A stretch of DNA of 64,000 bases from Aridibacter famidurans. Lineage in GTDB: Bacteria; Acidobacteriota; Blastocatellia; Pyrinomonadales; Pyrinomonadaceae. Under the pieces are notes generated by a model. The model worked only from the letters and a program-made list of their open reading frames with translations, searched no databases and was not told where the DNA came from. The stretch is taken from the NCBI GenBank assembly GCA_024103495.1, contig JAGFIQ010000179.1:21789-85788 (forward strand). The letters are read 5' to 3'. The position numbers and the translations under genes are program-made. Of the stretch, positions 52,498-62,278 are shown in pieces (the stretch's first letter is position 1; the number at the start of each line of letters is the position of its first letter).

Positions 52498-53196
52498 TCA
52501 AGACAGCTCGCCCGCCCATTTCCTCAGGATCTCTTCGGTGTCTGTCTGCACGCTTGCTCTTGCCTCGCGACGGTCCCAACCGCGCATTAGAAGTCCGTCG
52601 TAGTTCGTGTGCCGATGCCTGATGTGCGCGCGGACCGCCAGCTCGATCATCTTTTCGTCGAACTCCTTAGCTGCCGCAGATCGGCCGACGCGGCCCGAGT
52701 ACTTGCGGCAGGCGTGCTCCGCGATCGACTTCGCCGTTCCATCCGGGCAATCCGGATACAACTCCCTGATCTTCCTGCCGAACTCTTCGACATACTTCTG
52801 ATCAAGTTTCTCCCTTCGCTCGGCCTCCCGCTCGCGTCGGATCGCCCGGGCGTCCTCGTCTTCCAGGCATTCCTGCTCGGCGCGGTCGAGTGCCTCTTCT
52901 TCGACCATCAGCCCCTGACGCTCGTACCGCTTCCGAACTCGGCTGAATTTCAGGACCTTTGCTTTCAAAGTAGAGTGCTTGCCGGCTCTGCGTGTCAGGG
53001 CGGCGTCACCGGAGGGAAGAAAGACCAGATGGTCCATATCGGCGCATTCCATACAGAGCGCTTTCTTGTCCTCAAGCCGCAGGAGATCGCCCTTCAATAT
53101 CTCTGCGCCGCATTCTTCGCACGCCGTATCTCGGGAAACGAAGAACACTGCAATGTCTTCTTTCTTGTTCTCGGGAGCTTGTTTGTTACGCATCAC
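52498..53196 (-). CDS. DUF2293 domain protein
   Basis: 232 residues. An N-terminal zinc-ribbon-like CEECGAEI...CMECADMD pair, a charged helical middle, and a C-terminal DUF2293 with AVRAHIRHRHTNYDGLLMRG. I infer nucleic-acid binding from the basic helix and zinc pair. The function is unknown. Confidence 0.75.
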   Translation of the reverse strand: MMRNKQAPENKKEDIAVFFVSRDTACEECGAEILKGDLLRLEDKKALCMECADMDHLVFLPSGDAALTRRAGKHSTLKAKVLKFSRVRKRYERQGLMVEEEALDRAEQECLEDEDARAIRREREAERREKLDQKYVEEFGRKIRELYPDCPDGTAKSIAEHACRKYSGRVGRSAAAKEFDEKMIELAVRAHIRHRHTNYDGLLMRGWDRREARASVQTDTEEILRKWAGELS

Positions 53197-53236
53197 TATT
53201 TGCCATTTCCCGAATGCGCCGCATCGCCGGCGCCGT

Positions 53237-54322
53237 CTATTTCCTGTCAGGAGCGAAGTTCGACACGTTCCCAGTCATTCTCCACTCGCCGTCGGTCTTT
53301 TCGTACAATTCGATCCAGCCGCTCGTGAACTCGAGCGGTCCCGCCGGTTTTCCTTCCGAGTCGAATCGGACTCCCTTCGCATAGACCTTCACGACCACCC
53401 AGGCGAGCGATCCGTCTTTGGAGATCTTCACCACCGGCCGGATCAGGTCATCATAAACCGTGTAATCCCTCGATCCCATTATCCGGTCGAACCCGGCATC
53501 GGATTCGGCGTCGGTCATCGTACAGACTTCACCCTCGCTGACGACGGTAAACGGAGCGCGGTTGATCGACTTCATGCCCGAAGCGTCCCCGAAGAAATGA
53601 TCGTCCATCACGACGCGGTGCAGGCGAAGAAGATTCTGCTCGTCAGTTAGGTCGGATTCCGGAGCACGATAGTCCGCAAGTGTTCCCTTGTTGAATTCGA
53701 TCGCAGTATACCTGTAATCGAACTTCCGTATCCCGTCGTCGATCAGCACACTAAAGGGTAACCTGATGCCGTCGACCTCCCGCCAGTCGCTGAAACTGAA
53801 GTTTACGGCAGGACCGCCCTCGATCTCGATCAGCATCGAGTTCAGGCTCTTTTGATCGTAGATGAACGTCCAAACCGCCATCGTGTCCCGCACGGTGACG
53901 GAGCTCAGACCGGCCTCTGTCGTAGTTTCCCGCTCGCCCGGATGAAGCCGCTCAAAGAAGAGTATCTGCGCGTGGACCTGGTGCCCGAGTACAACGGTTT
54001 CGGTCGGCGCACCCCCTTCCTTCTCCTGCTTTCCGTCGAAAGTCCAGAAGTACTTTCCTTCGACTCCCTGCGTGACGGTCCTGTCGGGATATCTGATTCG
54101 AAAAATGCCTCTCTGCGGGTCGACGTAGAAACTCTCCGCGACGTACTTTTTCCCGTCCGATACAGTCACGCTGGCACTTGTCCGGATCGAAATGACCGAA
54201 GCCCGCTTCTCGCGCGTTCCAATAGTACCCAGCCAGGGCGTTTCATCCTGCGGAAAGACATAGCTCTGAATGAACAGAAGCAACACGCACAGTAGCGCTG
54301 TGGATCCGGTTCTTCGCAACAT
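53237..54322 (-). CDS. secreted two-domain protein, C-terminal SnoaL/DUF4440-like
   Basis: 361 residues. A signal peptide (LLLFIQSYVFPQ), an outer-membrane-lipoprotein-sorting-like beta domain (~40-215: GIFRIRYPDRTVTQGVEGKYFW, INGMLIEI-type strands) and a C-domain (~230-355) with WVVVKVYAKGVRFDSEG and GWIELYEKTDGEWRMTG, the NTF2-like pattern of SnoaL/DUF4440. Function unknown. The next gene upstream, 57 bp away, is an FG-GAP protein on the same strand. Confidence 0.7.
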   Translation of the reverse strand: MLRRTGSTALLCVLLLFIQSYVFPQDETPWLGTIGTREKRASVISIRTSASVTVSDGKKYVAESFYVDPQRGIFRIRYPDRTVTQGVEGKYFWTFDGKQEKEGGAPTETVVLGHQVHAQILFFERLHPGERETTTEAGLSSVTVRDTMAVWTFIYDQKSLNSMLIEIEGGPAVNFSFSDWREVDGIRLPFSVLIDDGIRKFDYRYTAIEFNKGTLADYRAPESDLTDEQNLLRLHRVVMDDHFFGDASGMKSINRAPFTVVSEGEVCTMTDAESDAGFDRIMGSRDYTVYDDLIRPVVKISKDGSLAWVVVKVYAKGVRFDSEGKPAGPLEFTSGWIELYEKTDGEWRMTGNVSNFAPDRK

Positions 54323-54379
54323 ATTGATTTTTCAGTGGGTTTGTTTGCAGGGAAGAGTCCTTTCAGACCGGCACTGTGA

Positions 54380-55513
54380 TCAGCCCCCTCTCTTCGCCTT
54401 GCTCGAACTGAAATAGACCGCATTCCTCGCTCCGCTTCTTGCGGCCGCAATATCCGGATATCCGTCTCCATTCAGGTCGCCGATCGCAAGCCCATAAACT
54501 GCTCCTTCCGAATCACCAAATCTGATCTCAGAGAAGTCCTTACCGTTACCGGCCCCGAAAAATACCGATCCCGGAGCTTCGACGTACCCTATGACGACAT
54601 CCTGTTTTCCATCCTTGTCGAGATCTGCGATCGCGATCGCATAAGGTATCAGTTCCTTGTTTCCGATCTGGCGCCGATTCTCAAACCCGCCTTTTCCGTC
54701 ACTTAAATACACGAACGAGCCTTGTTTTTCATCGCCGACAACCAGGTCCATACAACCGTCCCCGTTCAGGTCGCCCGCGGCCGCGGTCCTCGCATTCGAG
54801 TCTTCGTTCCCGATCAGCACCGAACTGGAAAAGCCGCCCTTGCCGTCATTCAAATAGATCCGGCTTTTTCCGCCGTCCCGATGAGGAACCGCAAGATCGA
54901 CATCGCCGTCGTTGTCGAAGTCCGCGGGGACGATGGTCGTCGCCGACGAAGCTTCGATATCGGAACAGAGCCCGGCTCCGAAGCCCGCTTTCTTGTCGTT
55001 CACGCAAAACGAGCTCTTGCTCATACGGTTGGCGGCAATAATGTCGGGAATCTTGTCTCCGTTCAGATCCGCGGAGGCGGCATTGCGGGTGATCCACTCA
55101 GGCGCTCCCCAGGTTCCGGATTCAGTGAACCTGGCCTTTCCGTCGTTGAGATAGACGAGCTTTCTGTCGCGTCGGTCGTTGCTAATCGCGATGTCGAGAT
55201 CGCCGTCGCCGTCCAGATCTGCGATAACGGCCGAATACGTCCTGTCGGCTTCGCCAAGATCGGACGCCACCTTGAAACTTCCCTTCCCGTCATTCAGCAA
55301 CACACGGTTCTTCAGAGGCCAGTGCCTTCCTTTTGCAAGTACAAGATCGAGATCGCCGTCGCCGTCCAGGTCGCCCATGCTGACGTTGGCAGAGGTTTCG
55401 GCCGTGGATTCGAGATAGAGGACGTTGTCGAAAACTCTCTGTTCCGGGTCACTTGGCAGCAACGAAAACAGGAATGACAAAACAAACACTAAGAAAATGA
55501 GAGGATTCCCCAT
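54380..55513 (-). CDS. secreted FG-GAP/VCBS repeat protein
   Basis: 377 residues. A signal peptide (VFVLSFLFSLLPSD), then seven FG-GAP repeats with xxDLDGDGDLDxxxxx and YLNDGKGGF motifs, e.g. GDLDGDGDLDLVLAKGRHWP. Predicted calcium-binding propeller, integrin-alpha-like; probably adhesive or surface-linked. It differs in repeat type from the FRPS-type FG-GAP proteins at 1902 and 11991. Confidence 0.85.
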   Translation of the reverse strand: MGNPLIFLVFVLSFLFSLLPSDPEQRVFDNVLYLESTAETSANVSMGDLDGDGDLDLVLAKGRHWPLKNRVLLNDGKGSFKVASDLGEADRTYSAVIADLDGDGDLDIAISNDRRDRKLVYLNDGKARFTESGTWGAPEWITRNAASADLNGDKIPDIIAANRMSKSSFCVNDKKAGFGAGLCSDIEASSATTIVPADFDNDGDVDLAVPHRDGGKSRIYLNDGKGGFSSSVLIGNEDSNARTAAAGDLNGDGCMDLVVGDEKQGSFVYLSDGKGGFENRRQIGNKELIPYAIAIADLDKDGKQDVVIGYVEAPGSVFFGAGNGKDFSEIRFGDSEGAVYGLAIGDLNGDGYPDIAAARSGARNAVYFSSSKAKRGG

Positions 55514-55516
55514 TGA

Positions 55517-56098
55517 TCAACCTTTCTTAACCAGATCCAGATCCGGCCATCTGACCGAGATTTGCTGGCCCGCCTTCAATCCCGACCAGGCCTCGCTCAA
55601 TACGTCGAGATGGTCGCAAGTCCTGTCGAGCGCATTTTGCAACGTCTCTCTATCCGCTGCAGGCATACGATCCCAGATGTGGACCGCATTTGTTTTCATC
55701 GACAGCGCCTTGTTTCGGTCCTCGACACGGTCCGAGCGGGAAAGCCATTCGTGCCAGCAGACGTACGTCGCGTTCTCGGACACCGCGAAGTGCCCGTCTT
55801 CTTTGGCCCTGATACTCTCGCCGCGCTTCTTTTGTTTCCGCCTTAGACGGGAATGGTCTTTACCCGAGGCATCCGATTCGTTCTTGAATTGAAAGCTTCC
55901 GGCGTCACCTCCCGCGGCAAGCTGGCCGAACACGGCCCTGTCGAGACCCAGCACCGCCTCCACGATCAGGTGCATCATGTCGTGCGGGACGCGCACGTCA
56001 AAACCGGGAGCCGGATTCATTTCAAGCAGCGGATAACCCTCGCGCTCGATCTCGACCGCGTACCGCTTCTCGCCGGTTCTTAAAAAGTGAACGATCAT
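55517..56098 (-). CDS. conserved hypothetical protein
   Basis: 193 residues. FDVRVPHDMMHLIVEAVLGL and AVFGQLAAGGDAGSF are strong conserved blocks, followed by a charged segment rich in Arg/Lys and a helical C-domain. No family name recalled. Stops 3 bp before the FG-GAP gene and on the same strand, so the two are probably co-transcribed. Confidence 0.7.
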   Translation of the reverse strand: MIVHFLRTGEKRYAVEIEREGYPLLEMNPAPGFDVRVPHDMMHLIVEAVLGLDRAVFGQLAAGGDAGSFQFKNESDASGKDHSRLRRKQKKRGESIRAKEDGHFAVSENATYVCWHEWLSRSDRVEDRNKALSMKTNAVHIWDRMPAADRETLQNALDRTCDHLDVLSEAWSGLKAGQQISVRWPDLDLVKKG

Positions 56099-56116
56099 CC
56101 GGAAATGTGAGAGAGA

Positions 56117-56515
56117 CTATTTCCACAAAAACCCTGTGAGGCCGTAAACAACGATCACGCCAAGGGTCAGAGACCCAAGGGCGAAAAGCCAGAGTCGAAG
56201 CAGGACCAACGGAACCGCCCATTTGGCGTACTCCCTGTGCCATCTCCATGGAAGTAAAAGAAGAATGGCGGAGGTTACCACAAGTACCCAGCCAAAGATC
56301 AGGAACAGGGACGGAAAGATTGTCGACGGTGAACTGACGATGAACGCCGCTCCGACAATGAAGCGGATGGTGTGCTCCGTGAAGTGGGCCTTTGCGGAAG
56401 CCGCAAATCCCGAGAGGAAGCGCTCTGCGGCCGGACTTCGAAACACACAAAGCGCCGCGAGGCCGATCAGAAACAGGCCGAAGATGGCGACAACGATACC
56501 GGCAGCTAATTGCAT
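56117..56515 (-). CDS. small membrane protein
   Basis: 132 residues from MQLAAGIVVAI; the upstream frame is repeat DNA. Four membrane helices, including IVVAIFGLFLIGLAALCVF and WVLVVTSAILLLLPW. Its ribosome site AAAGGAG lies within a TTTGCGG-type repeat arm. Function unknown. Confidence 0.65.
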   Translation of the reverse strand: MQLAAGIVVAIFGLFLIGLAALCVFRSPAAERFLSGFAASAKAHFTEHTIRFIVGAAFIVSSPSTIFPSLFLIFGWVLVVTSAILLLLPWRWHREYAKWAVPLVLLRLWLFALGSLTLGVIVVYGLTGFLWK

Positions 56516-56529
56516 TGCTCGAACTCCTT

Positions 56530-56852
56530 TGCGGTCCCTTGCGGCTTTGCGTGAGCGCCGAACTGTATCCATTGCCCGTTAAGCGGAAGACTCTCGCGAA
56601 GACGCTAAGGCGCCAAGTCCCGCAAAGAGCGATCAACCTCCGCCACAATCTTGCTTCTTCTTTGCGGTTCTTGGCGTCTTGGCGACTTGGCGGGAGCGCT
56701 TCCCGTTCGCCAGCCAGCCATTCAATCGGACAATCCGGGACTCTCGCAAAGACGCTAAGGCGCAATGTCCCGCAAAGAAAAATCCTCAATTTCTATCATC
56801 AGTTTCTTACTCTTCTTGGCGGAACTTGGCGGCTTTGCGACTTGGCGGAAGC
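56530..56852. repeat. two inverted TTTGCG/CTTGGCG microrepeat hairpins
   Basis: Hairpin 1: CTCTCGCGAAGACGCTAAGG... (56590-56630) and its near reverse complement ...TCTTGGCGACTTGGCGGGAG (56658-56697). Hairpin 2: CTCTCGCAAAGACGCTAAGG... (56743-56782) and ...GGCTTTGCGACTTGGCGGAAG (56812-56852). Both have 7-9-nt internal microrepeats and ~30-nt loops. They fill the 438-bp gap together with a lone arm at 56530-56557. Confidence 0.8.
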
Positions 56853-56953
56853 AACCAGAAAACAGAAGGCTCAACCGCTGAGGCGCTGAGGCGCAAAGAG
56901 ATGATTACGCAGGAAACTCTGAATCAGCGATCCTAGTGATCTTGTCAATCTTG

Positions 56954-59551
56954 TTACCTCTCCTCCCCCAGCGACACGATGTTCGCGAACAGCCTGTACG
57001 CGCCCGGAACGCCGGCCGGGAACTGGCGGAAGAAGGAATAGGAAACATACATATACTTTCCCTTACCAAGCTCGGTGTAAACCATCGCGCCCTTGTTCTC
57101 CGGCTCGCCTGTATCGTGTGCCTCGAGCAGCGGCGTGTACCGTTCGTCGAACGTGCGGAACGCGTAGAGGTTCCTCTCCTGGACCCAGCCTTTGAAATCA
57201 TCCTGCGTGATCTTATTCGGCGAATTGAAGACCGGATGCCCGGGCTCGAGAATCGTGATCGCCGCGTCCTCTTCCGAGACTCGCGCGTTGTACTGCACCG
57301 GATAGGGCGCCATGTTCCCTTGTTGATACTGGAACTGCTGGTACTGCACGATCAGGGTCCCGCCTGCGCGCACGTAATCGAGAAGCCGCCCGTTGTTCGC
57401 CACGAATGCGGGATTCGTTTCCGAAGCGCGGATGCCTACGACGATCGTTTCGAACCTTGAGAGATCCCCGCTGGTCAGCGCCTTCTTGTCGAGCATCTCG
57501 ACGGAAAGTCCCATCTGCCGAAGCGCTTCCGGTCCCGAATCGCCGCTTCCCGGAATGTAACCAACTTTGACGTCCCCGACCTTCAGGTCCATCACGGCCA
57601 CATTCGCCGCCGCGTCGGTATAGTAGCGGTGCGTTTGGATATGCTCGTACGCGACGGTGTTCATCGTCTTCGAGAACTTCCCGCTTGCGGTTTCTGCCTC
57701 GGCGGCGATCCGGTAGCTTCCGGGCCGCGTGTCTGCGGGGATCGTCACCTCGCATTCGATCGAGATCGACTCGCCCTTTGTCGGGATCTCGAACTTGTCG
57801 GACGAAAGCCTCACGCGCCAGTCGTTCGGAACGGCGAGCCTCAACTTGCCGTTCTGCGCTTCAGACGAATGGCTCTTGATGTTGAGTGCGACCTTTCGGA
57901 CCTCTTCCTTCGCGCTCTGCGGAACGACGAGGAGATGCTGGTCGAGATCCAGCGAAAGCGCGGGAACGACATTCAGGTTCCGGCGGAGCTCGCCTCGCGT
58001 CGGATGCGCGAAGCGGTATTCGACGGGCTGTTCGAACGTGATCTCCGTTCCCTTCAAGTCCATAGTGACAAGTGCGGTCACCAACGCCGGCTGGAATGGA
58101 AGATTCCAGTTCCCGTCGTGTTCCCATTGGTAGACATATCCTTCGCGGGGGTTCTTGAGATAAAAAGGCTGGGTGAGTTCCTGATCGGCTGGAACAGTTA
58201 GTTTGAATGAGCTTCCTTCACGGGGATTCTCTCGAAATCTCGCCGGCCCGCCGCCACTGCGGGCGGATTCGATCGATTCCCCCACCCACCCGCCGGGGGC
58301 GTTGATCTCTGCTTTTTTGAATGAGATCCCCACGGCCTCGGGATAGAACACATTCACGTCAACTCTCAAAGACTCGCCCGGAGTGACTGTCTCCGCTCCA
58401 GCGAGGGCATCGATCTGCAGACCGGAAGCGAGTCGAATCGCATCGTCGATCTCATGAACTTTGTCATCAACCTCAGAGTTGTAGTTAATGACGTCGGATA
58501 TGCCGCCGCTCGCAGACAAGATTCGCATAAAGGAAGCTCGAAGCCGAAGTAGCGTTTCGACCGCGGACGGTGTCTCGAAGAGTGAGACATCCTTGTACAT
58601 TGCATTGAGCTGCTCCATAGCAGCCCGATGCTCGTCACTTTCAGACGAACTTCCGGGCGTTTTCGGGAAGAGCGATTCCAGAGACACGTCCACCCCATCG
58701 AACATGCTCGTCTCCTTCGCGGGCGTCTCGACCGAGCTCTCGACAAGATTCACTCCCGAAAAGCGATCGCCCCGAAGCTCGAGGCCGCCCTGCTCCTGCG
58801 ACTTGTGCTGGCTGCGTCCGTACGCCGCGATCTCGTAATAGCTCTTCCCGATAAGGTGATCGTAGAGCCCTGTGTTCAGGCTCAGAGAAGGCTCGGCGTT
58901 CGACCTGAAGCTCTGGCCGACATAAAGCTTCTGCACCTTCCACGGAGCTCCCGTTCCGGGGCATTGATTCGGATCGGCCGCGGCCTTCACCGCGATCGGC
59001 GCGATGTAGCCCGCGAACTGATGCTGACCGTGGCCGTCTGCCGGCGTCCCGGAAAAACGCGGGTTCACTACCTGCGGGCGGAAGCTTCGGATAGCGCGAA
59101 CGATGTCGCACTTGATCTTTTCCTCGTCCCAGAAACGGCGCGCCTCTTCGAGCGTCTTCGAGTAACCGTAATCGAAAGCGCGAGTGAACATCTGCTCGGC
59201 GCCGTCTAGGGTTCGTGCCTGGAGCAGTTCCTCGGTGCGGATGACGCCTAGAGCTTCAAAGAGCTCGGGACCAATGACGTTCTGGCCTCCGTCTCCACGG
59301 GTCAGGGAAAGGTAAACGACACGCGCGTTTTCCTTGCGCGCGAGATATGCGAGCAGGTCCGAATCCTCGTCGTCCGGATGCGCGCCTATGTGCATTATCC
59401 GCTTGGTGTTGCCGATGCGCTTGAGCATCTGCCCGAGCCCGACCGCGCCCTGGTCGTAGATCGGCCGAACCTGGGAGAGGGAAGGAACAGGGATGAAGAG
59501 GATGAAAAGGATAAGGACGGTGAAGAAAACCGTCGGTCTTGCGAATTTCAT
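56954..59551 (-). CDS. secreted PIG-L family deacetylase with C-terminal glutamine amidotransferase-like domain
   Basis: 865 residues. A signal peptide, then PIG-L zinc motif HIGAHPDDEDSDLLAYLA, late His in DGHGQHQFAG, an alpha-helical region, Ig-like NEW3-type beta domains (~375-640), and a C-terminal ThuA/GAT-like domain (LLDYVRAGGTLIVQYQQFQ, VYTELGKGKYMYVSYSFFRQ). Likely N-acetyl sugar deacetylation outside the cytoplasm. Multi-domain PIG-L proteins are common in Acidobacteriota. Monocistronic. Confidence 0.85.
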   Translation of the reverse strand: MKFARPTVFFTVLILFILFIPVPSLSQVRPIYDQGAVGLGQMLKRIGNTKRIMHIGAHPDDEDSDLLAYLARKENARVVYLSLTRGDGGQNVIGPELFEALGVIRTEELLQARTLDGAEQMFTRAFDYGYSKTLEEARRFWDEEKIKCDIVRAIRSFRPQVVNPRFSGTPADGHGQHQFAGYIAPIAVKAAADPNQCPGTGAPWKVQKLYVGQSFRSNAEPSLSLNTGLYDHLIGKSYYEIAAYGRSQHKSQEQGGLELRGDRFSGVNLVESSVETPAKETSMFDGVDVSLESLFPKTPGSSSESDEHRAAMEQLNAMYKDVSLFETPSAVETLLRLRASFMRILSASGGISDVINYNSEVDDKVHEIDDAIRLASGLQIDALAGAETVTPGESLRVDVNVFYPEAVGISFKKAEINAPGGWVGESIESARSGGGPARFRENPREGSSFKLTVPADQELTQPFYLKNPREGYVYQWEHDGNWNLPFQPALVTALVTMDLKGTEITFEQPVEYRFAHPTRGELRRNLNVVPALSLDLDQHLLVVPQSAKEEVRKVALNIKSHSSEAQNGKLRLAVPNDWRVRLSSDKFEIPTKGESISIECEVTIPADTRPGSYRIAAEAETASGKFSKTMNTVAYEHIQTHRYYTDAAANVAVMDLKVGDVKVGYIPGSGDSGPEALRQMGLSVEMLDKKALTSGDLSRFETIVVGIRASETNPAFVANNGRLLDYVRAGGTLIVQYQQFQYQQGNMAPYPVQYNARVSEEDAAITILEPGHPVFNSPNKITQDDFKGWVQERNLYAFRTFDERYTPLLEAHDTGEPENKGAMVYTELGKGKYMYVSYSFFRQFPAGVPGAYRLFANIVSLGEER

Positions 59552-60152
59552 ACGTGCTACCTAAACAGCCGGAATTTTAAAAACATAGCACGGGCAGATT
59601 CAACCACGAAGGCACACAAAGAAGCACGAAGATATCGAAGGTATTGATCATCGCGCTTCGTGTATCTTCGTGCGGCTCCGTGGTTCGAAGTTCCCGTATC
59701 CGAAGCCCGACCGTCAGGGAGGCTACTGCCCATACTCGCTTTTCAACGTTCTGCCGTCGCTGCGCGCCTCTCATTGGTCAATGGTCAGTGAGCATTGGTC
59801 TATAACCTCGGGCACGCTCCCTGACGGTCGCGTCTCTGCCCCGCTCACTGCTCACCGCTCACTGCTCACGGCCGATCGGCACGCTGCCTGACGGTCGCGT
59901 TTCTGCCCTGCTCACTCCGTTCGCTGCCCCCTCGCTTACGCTCGGGGTTCCGCCTTCGCCTGCTGTCTCGGGAATCAGGCCGCCACTTTGAACCTGGAAC
60001 CTTGAACCTGGAACCTGGAATTTACTCGCGGTAGCCCGCGCTGACGCTTGGGCTTCGGACACCTGGGCGACGGGCCCTCTGATCTCACTGCAGAAGCGCC
60101 GAGTCGCAAAGAAACCGCAGTTCACGAACAGACACCTTATGCTGGATCCATC
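59552..60152. repeat. gene-free multi-family repeat region
   Basis: In order: an inverted ACCACGAAGGCACACAAAG.../...TTCGTGCGGCTCCGTGGTT hairpin (59602-59685), a GTAG-type hairpin (59700-59726), two GCACGCTSCCTGACGGTCGC blocks (59813 and 59880) separated by TCACTGCTCACCGCTCACTG, a TTGAACCTGGAACC heptad tract (59992-60021), and the CGCTTGGGCTTCGGACAC element (60045). No gene was seen. Confidence 0.75.
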
Positions 60153-60452
60153 CTACTCTTCCTCGTCCACGAAGATATTGACGCCGAAGATGTCCTCCAT
60201 CGCCATTCCCATCATCAGCTTCCTTGCCGCAGCGATGTGGGGAGGAACATGGATGAGGATATCCATAAGAAGATTCGCGGTCTCTTTGTTCGTGAGCGAG
60301 GCCGGGTCCGAGCAGAACCTGTGCCATTTATCGAGGTCCTCCAGCCAATCGGTCATGTGAAAGGCGATGTCATCGATGACCCCTGGTTCAAGTTCCCAAT
60401 CTTCTAGCGAAGCCTTAATAGCGGATTCGATCTTGTTCTTCTCGTAGTTCAT
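60153..60452 (-). CDS. hypothetical protein
   Basis: 99 residues from MNYEKNKIESA. All-helical, acidic, with FHMTDWLEDLDKWHRFC and a C-terminus ending in DEEE. No family recalled. First of a run of minus-strand small genes (60153-63747) with accessory character; it may be an immunity-type protein. Confidence 0.55.
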   Translation of the reverse strand: MNYEKNKIESAIKASLEDWELEPGVIDDIAFHMTDWLEDLDKWHRFCSDPASLTNKETANLLMDILIHVPPHIAAARKLMMGMAMEDIFGVNIFVDEEE

Positions 60453-60552
60453 TTGAGAATCTTCTCGCAAAAGGTATCGATCCGAGCCGCGGAGAGGCAA
60501 GAATGCCGCTAAAATCAAGCCGAGAATTTCTTGTTTAGCTCTAAGGCCACGA

Positions 60553-61062
60553 TCACCGCCTCAGTAGAGTCTTCCGTAACCGTGCCAGAAAGCCCACCTC
60601 GTTGGAATGGTTGTCGGTGATCTCAGGTGGGTTTCGAGAGATCACCTCAATGAACTCATGAGAAGTGAATAGAACATAGTGCCTGCTGCCCGGCTCGAAA
60701 TGCTCAAATTCCTCTGCGAACTCATCGATCCAACTGCTGTTCTCAAAAATGAAGCTGTTACCTGGTTCATCTAACCTCGGCCATTCCTTGTTGTGTCTGT
60801 AACCTTCCGGTTCCGTCCTTATCGCAATTGCATTCTCAAACCTAACCCTCCAGTTCACAGAGTCTGCCGTTTGGACAATAGGACTGGATTCAGCTATCAA
60901 CCTTTCAACCGGATCTTCAATTGGCTCCGCTATAGGTTTCGGGGGGATCACATGATGTTCCGTTACGGAGATTTCCGTGAACTCACCATTTATCCGCACG
61001 AGATGGTCACAAACTAACCACTCAACATTGAAGAATGGAGTGTCCCACTTCGATAACTTCAT
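60553..61062 (-). CDS. hypothetical protein
   Basis: 169 residues. Mixed beta-rich profile (FNVEWLVCDHLVRI, NWRVRFENAIAIRTEPEG, HYVLFTSHEFIEVISR) with a basic C-terminus. Not recognised. The base composition is lower in GC than the neighbouring core genes, hinting at transfer. Confidence 0.6.
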   Translation of the reverse strand: MKLSKWDTPFFNVEWLVCDHLVRINGEFTEISVTEHHVIPPKPIAEPIEDPVERLIAESSPIVQTADSVNWRVRFENAIAIRTEPEGYRHNKEWPRLDEPGNSFIFENSSWIDEFAEEFEHFEPGSRHYVLFTSHEFIEVISRNPPEITDNHSNEVGFLARLRKTLLRR

Positions 61063-61136
61063 GCTACGAATCCCGTTCCTTTCATACTGTTGATACCCGA
61101 ATTTTGTAAGACTCTAAGCCGATTCTAAAGATACAG

Positions 61137-61706
61137 TTAGTCCGCATCGCTCTGGCCGTCGCGCCGCCAGAAATACACATCCTCAAACGATTCCGCTACG
61201 AGGTAATTCCCGCAATACGAGAAGCCGCCGAACCGGAGGCGTTCGGAAAGGCGTACGCAGCATCTGTCTTGCTTTCCTTCGGTGAACGCTTCACTGTCAG
61301 CGCTGCAGAAAATGAGGTGATCGAGCGGCCACTCCGGGGCCTCCATTCTGACTGTCTCGCCGTATCGATTGCAGAGCGAAAGCCCGCCTCCCCATATGCT
61401 CGCAAGCCGGACATCTTCGTCGGCGATCTCTCCGATCCCGCGGCAGTTGAGGTTGAGATCGTCTAGTCCGTCATAAGGTGCCGGATCATTTGCGATTTCG
61501 GTTCCGGATTGGCAGTCGAAAAGATAGCAGCCGTCGTGGGTTACCACAAGCAGCAGATTAGTCTTGCGGCTCGAGAAACCGATCGCGATAACGCCTTCGA
61601 GCCAGAGATTCGGCAGCTTTTTCCAGCCGGGAGGGCTGTCCCGCCGTTCGATCTTCGCGAGCAGAGTGTTCAACCGCTGCCGGTCCTCTCCTTCGTACTT
61701 GTTCAA
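61137..61706 (-). CDS. hypothetical protein
   Basis: 189 residues. SSRKTNLLLVVTHDGCYLFDC and IADEDVRLASIWGGGLSLC are WD40-like short strand pairs, suggesting a small beta propeller-like or sheet protein. Five cysteines. Unrecognised. Ends at the window's small-gene cluster with 11 bp to the next gene. Confidence 0.6.
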   Translation of the reverse strand: MNKYEGEDRQRLNTLLAKIERRDSPPGWKKLPNLWLEGVIAIGFSSRKTNLLLVVTHDGCYLFDCQSGTEIANDPAPYDGLDDLNLNCRGIGEIADEDVRLASIWGGGLSLCNRYGETVRMEAPEWPLDHLIFCSADSEAFTEGKQDRCCVRLSERLRFGGFSYCGNYLVAESFEDVYFWRRDGQSDAD

Positions 61707-61717
61707 CGGTCCAAACC

Positions 61718-62278
61718 TTACGTGTACAATCTCTCAACCGCAAATCCCTCGGCCACGGCGTACATCCGGTCGAGGGTCATCACCCAAACCCGTGGCTGAC
61801 GGATATCATACTCGAACACTCTGAATCTCATTCCGTGTCTCTCGAGAACCGGCACGGCTCTTTCGATCGCGATCTTTGGTCCTCTGACAAGCTCTCCGCT
61901 CATTCCCGGAGGAAGGTTCGCGGGATCGGTGAAATATGAATTCATCAACTCCGCAGGATCGATCCAGCCTTCAAACAGCTCGTTCAGCGCTAGATTGAGA
62001 TCTGTGAGGAATGCCTCAGCTTCAGAAGGTCCGGTATGAAACGAGATCCTCGCGCGTTTCTCATCATAGAGGAAACTCAGCGGATGCGAATCACAGATCT
62101 TCCCTCTTGAGTAATTCCCCGCGAGATGCGACCTGCGATGCGCGATGCCGAAGTGAATGCGCCACAGGCCCTCACGCTTCCCAGGCGCGATGTCGATGAA
62201 AGTCGTCTGAGCCCTTTCAATCGTTCCCGGTCCGGAGAGAAGAAGGAGCAGCTCCTCGGTCGGTTCTTCAAGTCTCAC
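61718..62278 (-). CDS. hypothetical protein
   Basis: 186 residues. FIDIAPGKREGLWRIHFGIA, a helical middle (EAFLTDLNLALNELFEGW) and a C-terminal sheet (RFRVFEYDIRQPRVWVMTL). Its ATG overlaps the stop of the nucleotidyltransferase gene by 4 nt, so they are co-translated. Function not recognised. Confidence 0.6.
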   Translation of the reverse strand: MRLEEPTEELLLLLSGPGTIERAQTTFIDIAPGKREGLWRIHFGIAHRRSHLAGNYSRGKICDSHPLSFLYDEKRARISFHTGPSEAEAFLTDLNLALNELFEGWIDPAELMNSYFTDPANLPPGMSGELVRGPKIAIERAVPVLERHGMRFRVFEYDIRQPRVWVMTLDRMYAVAEGFAVERLYT

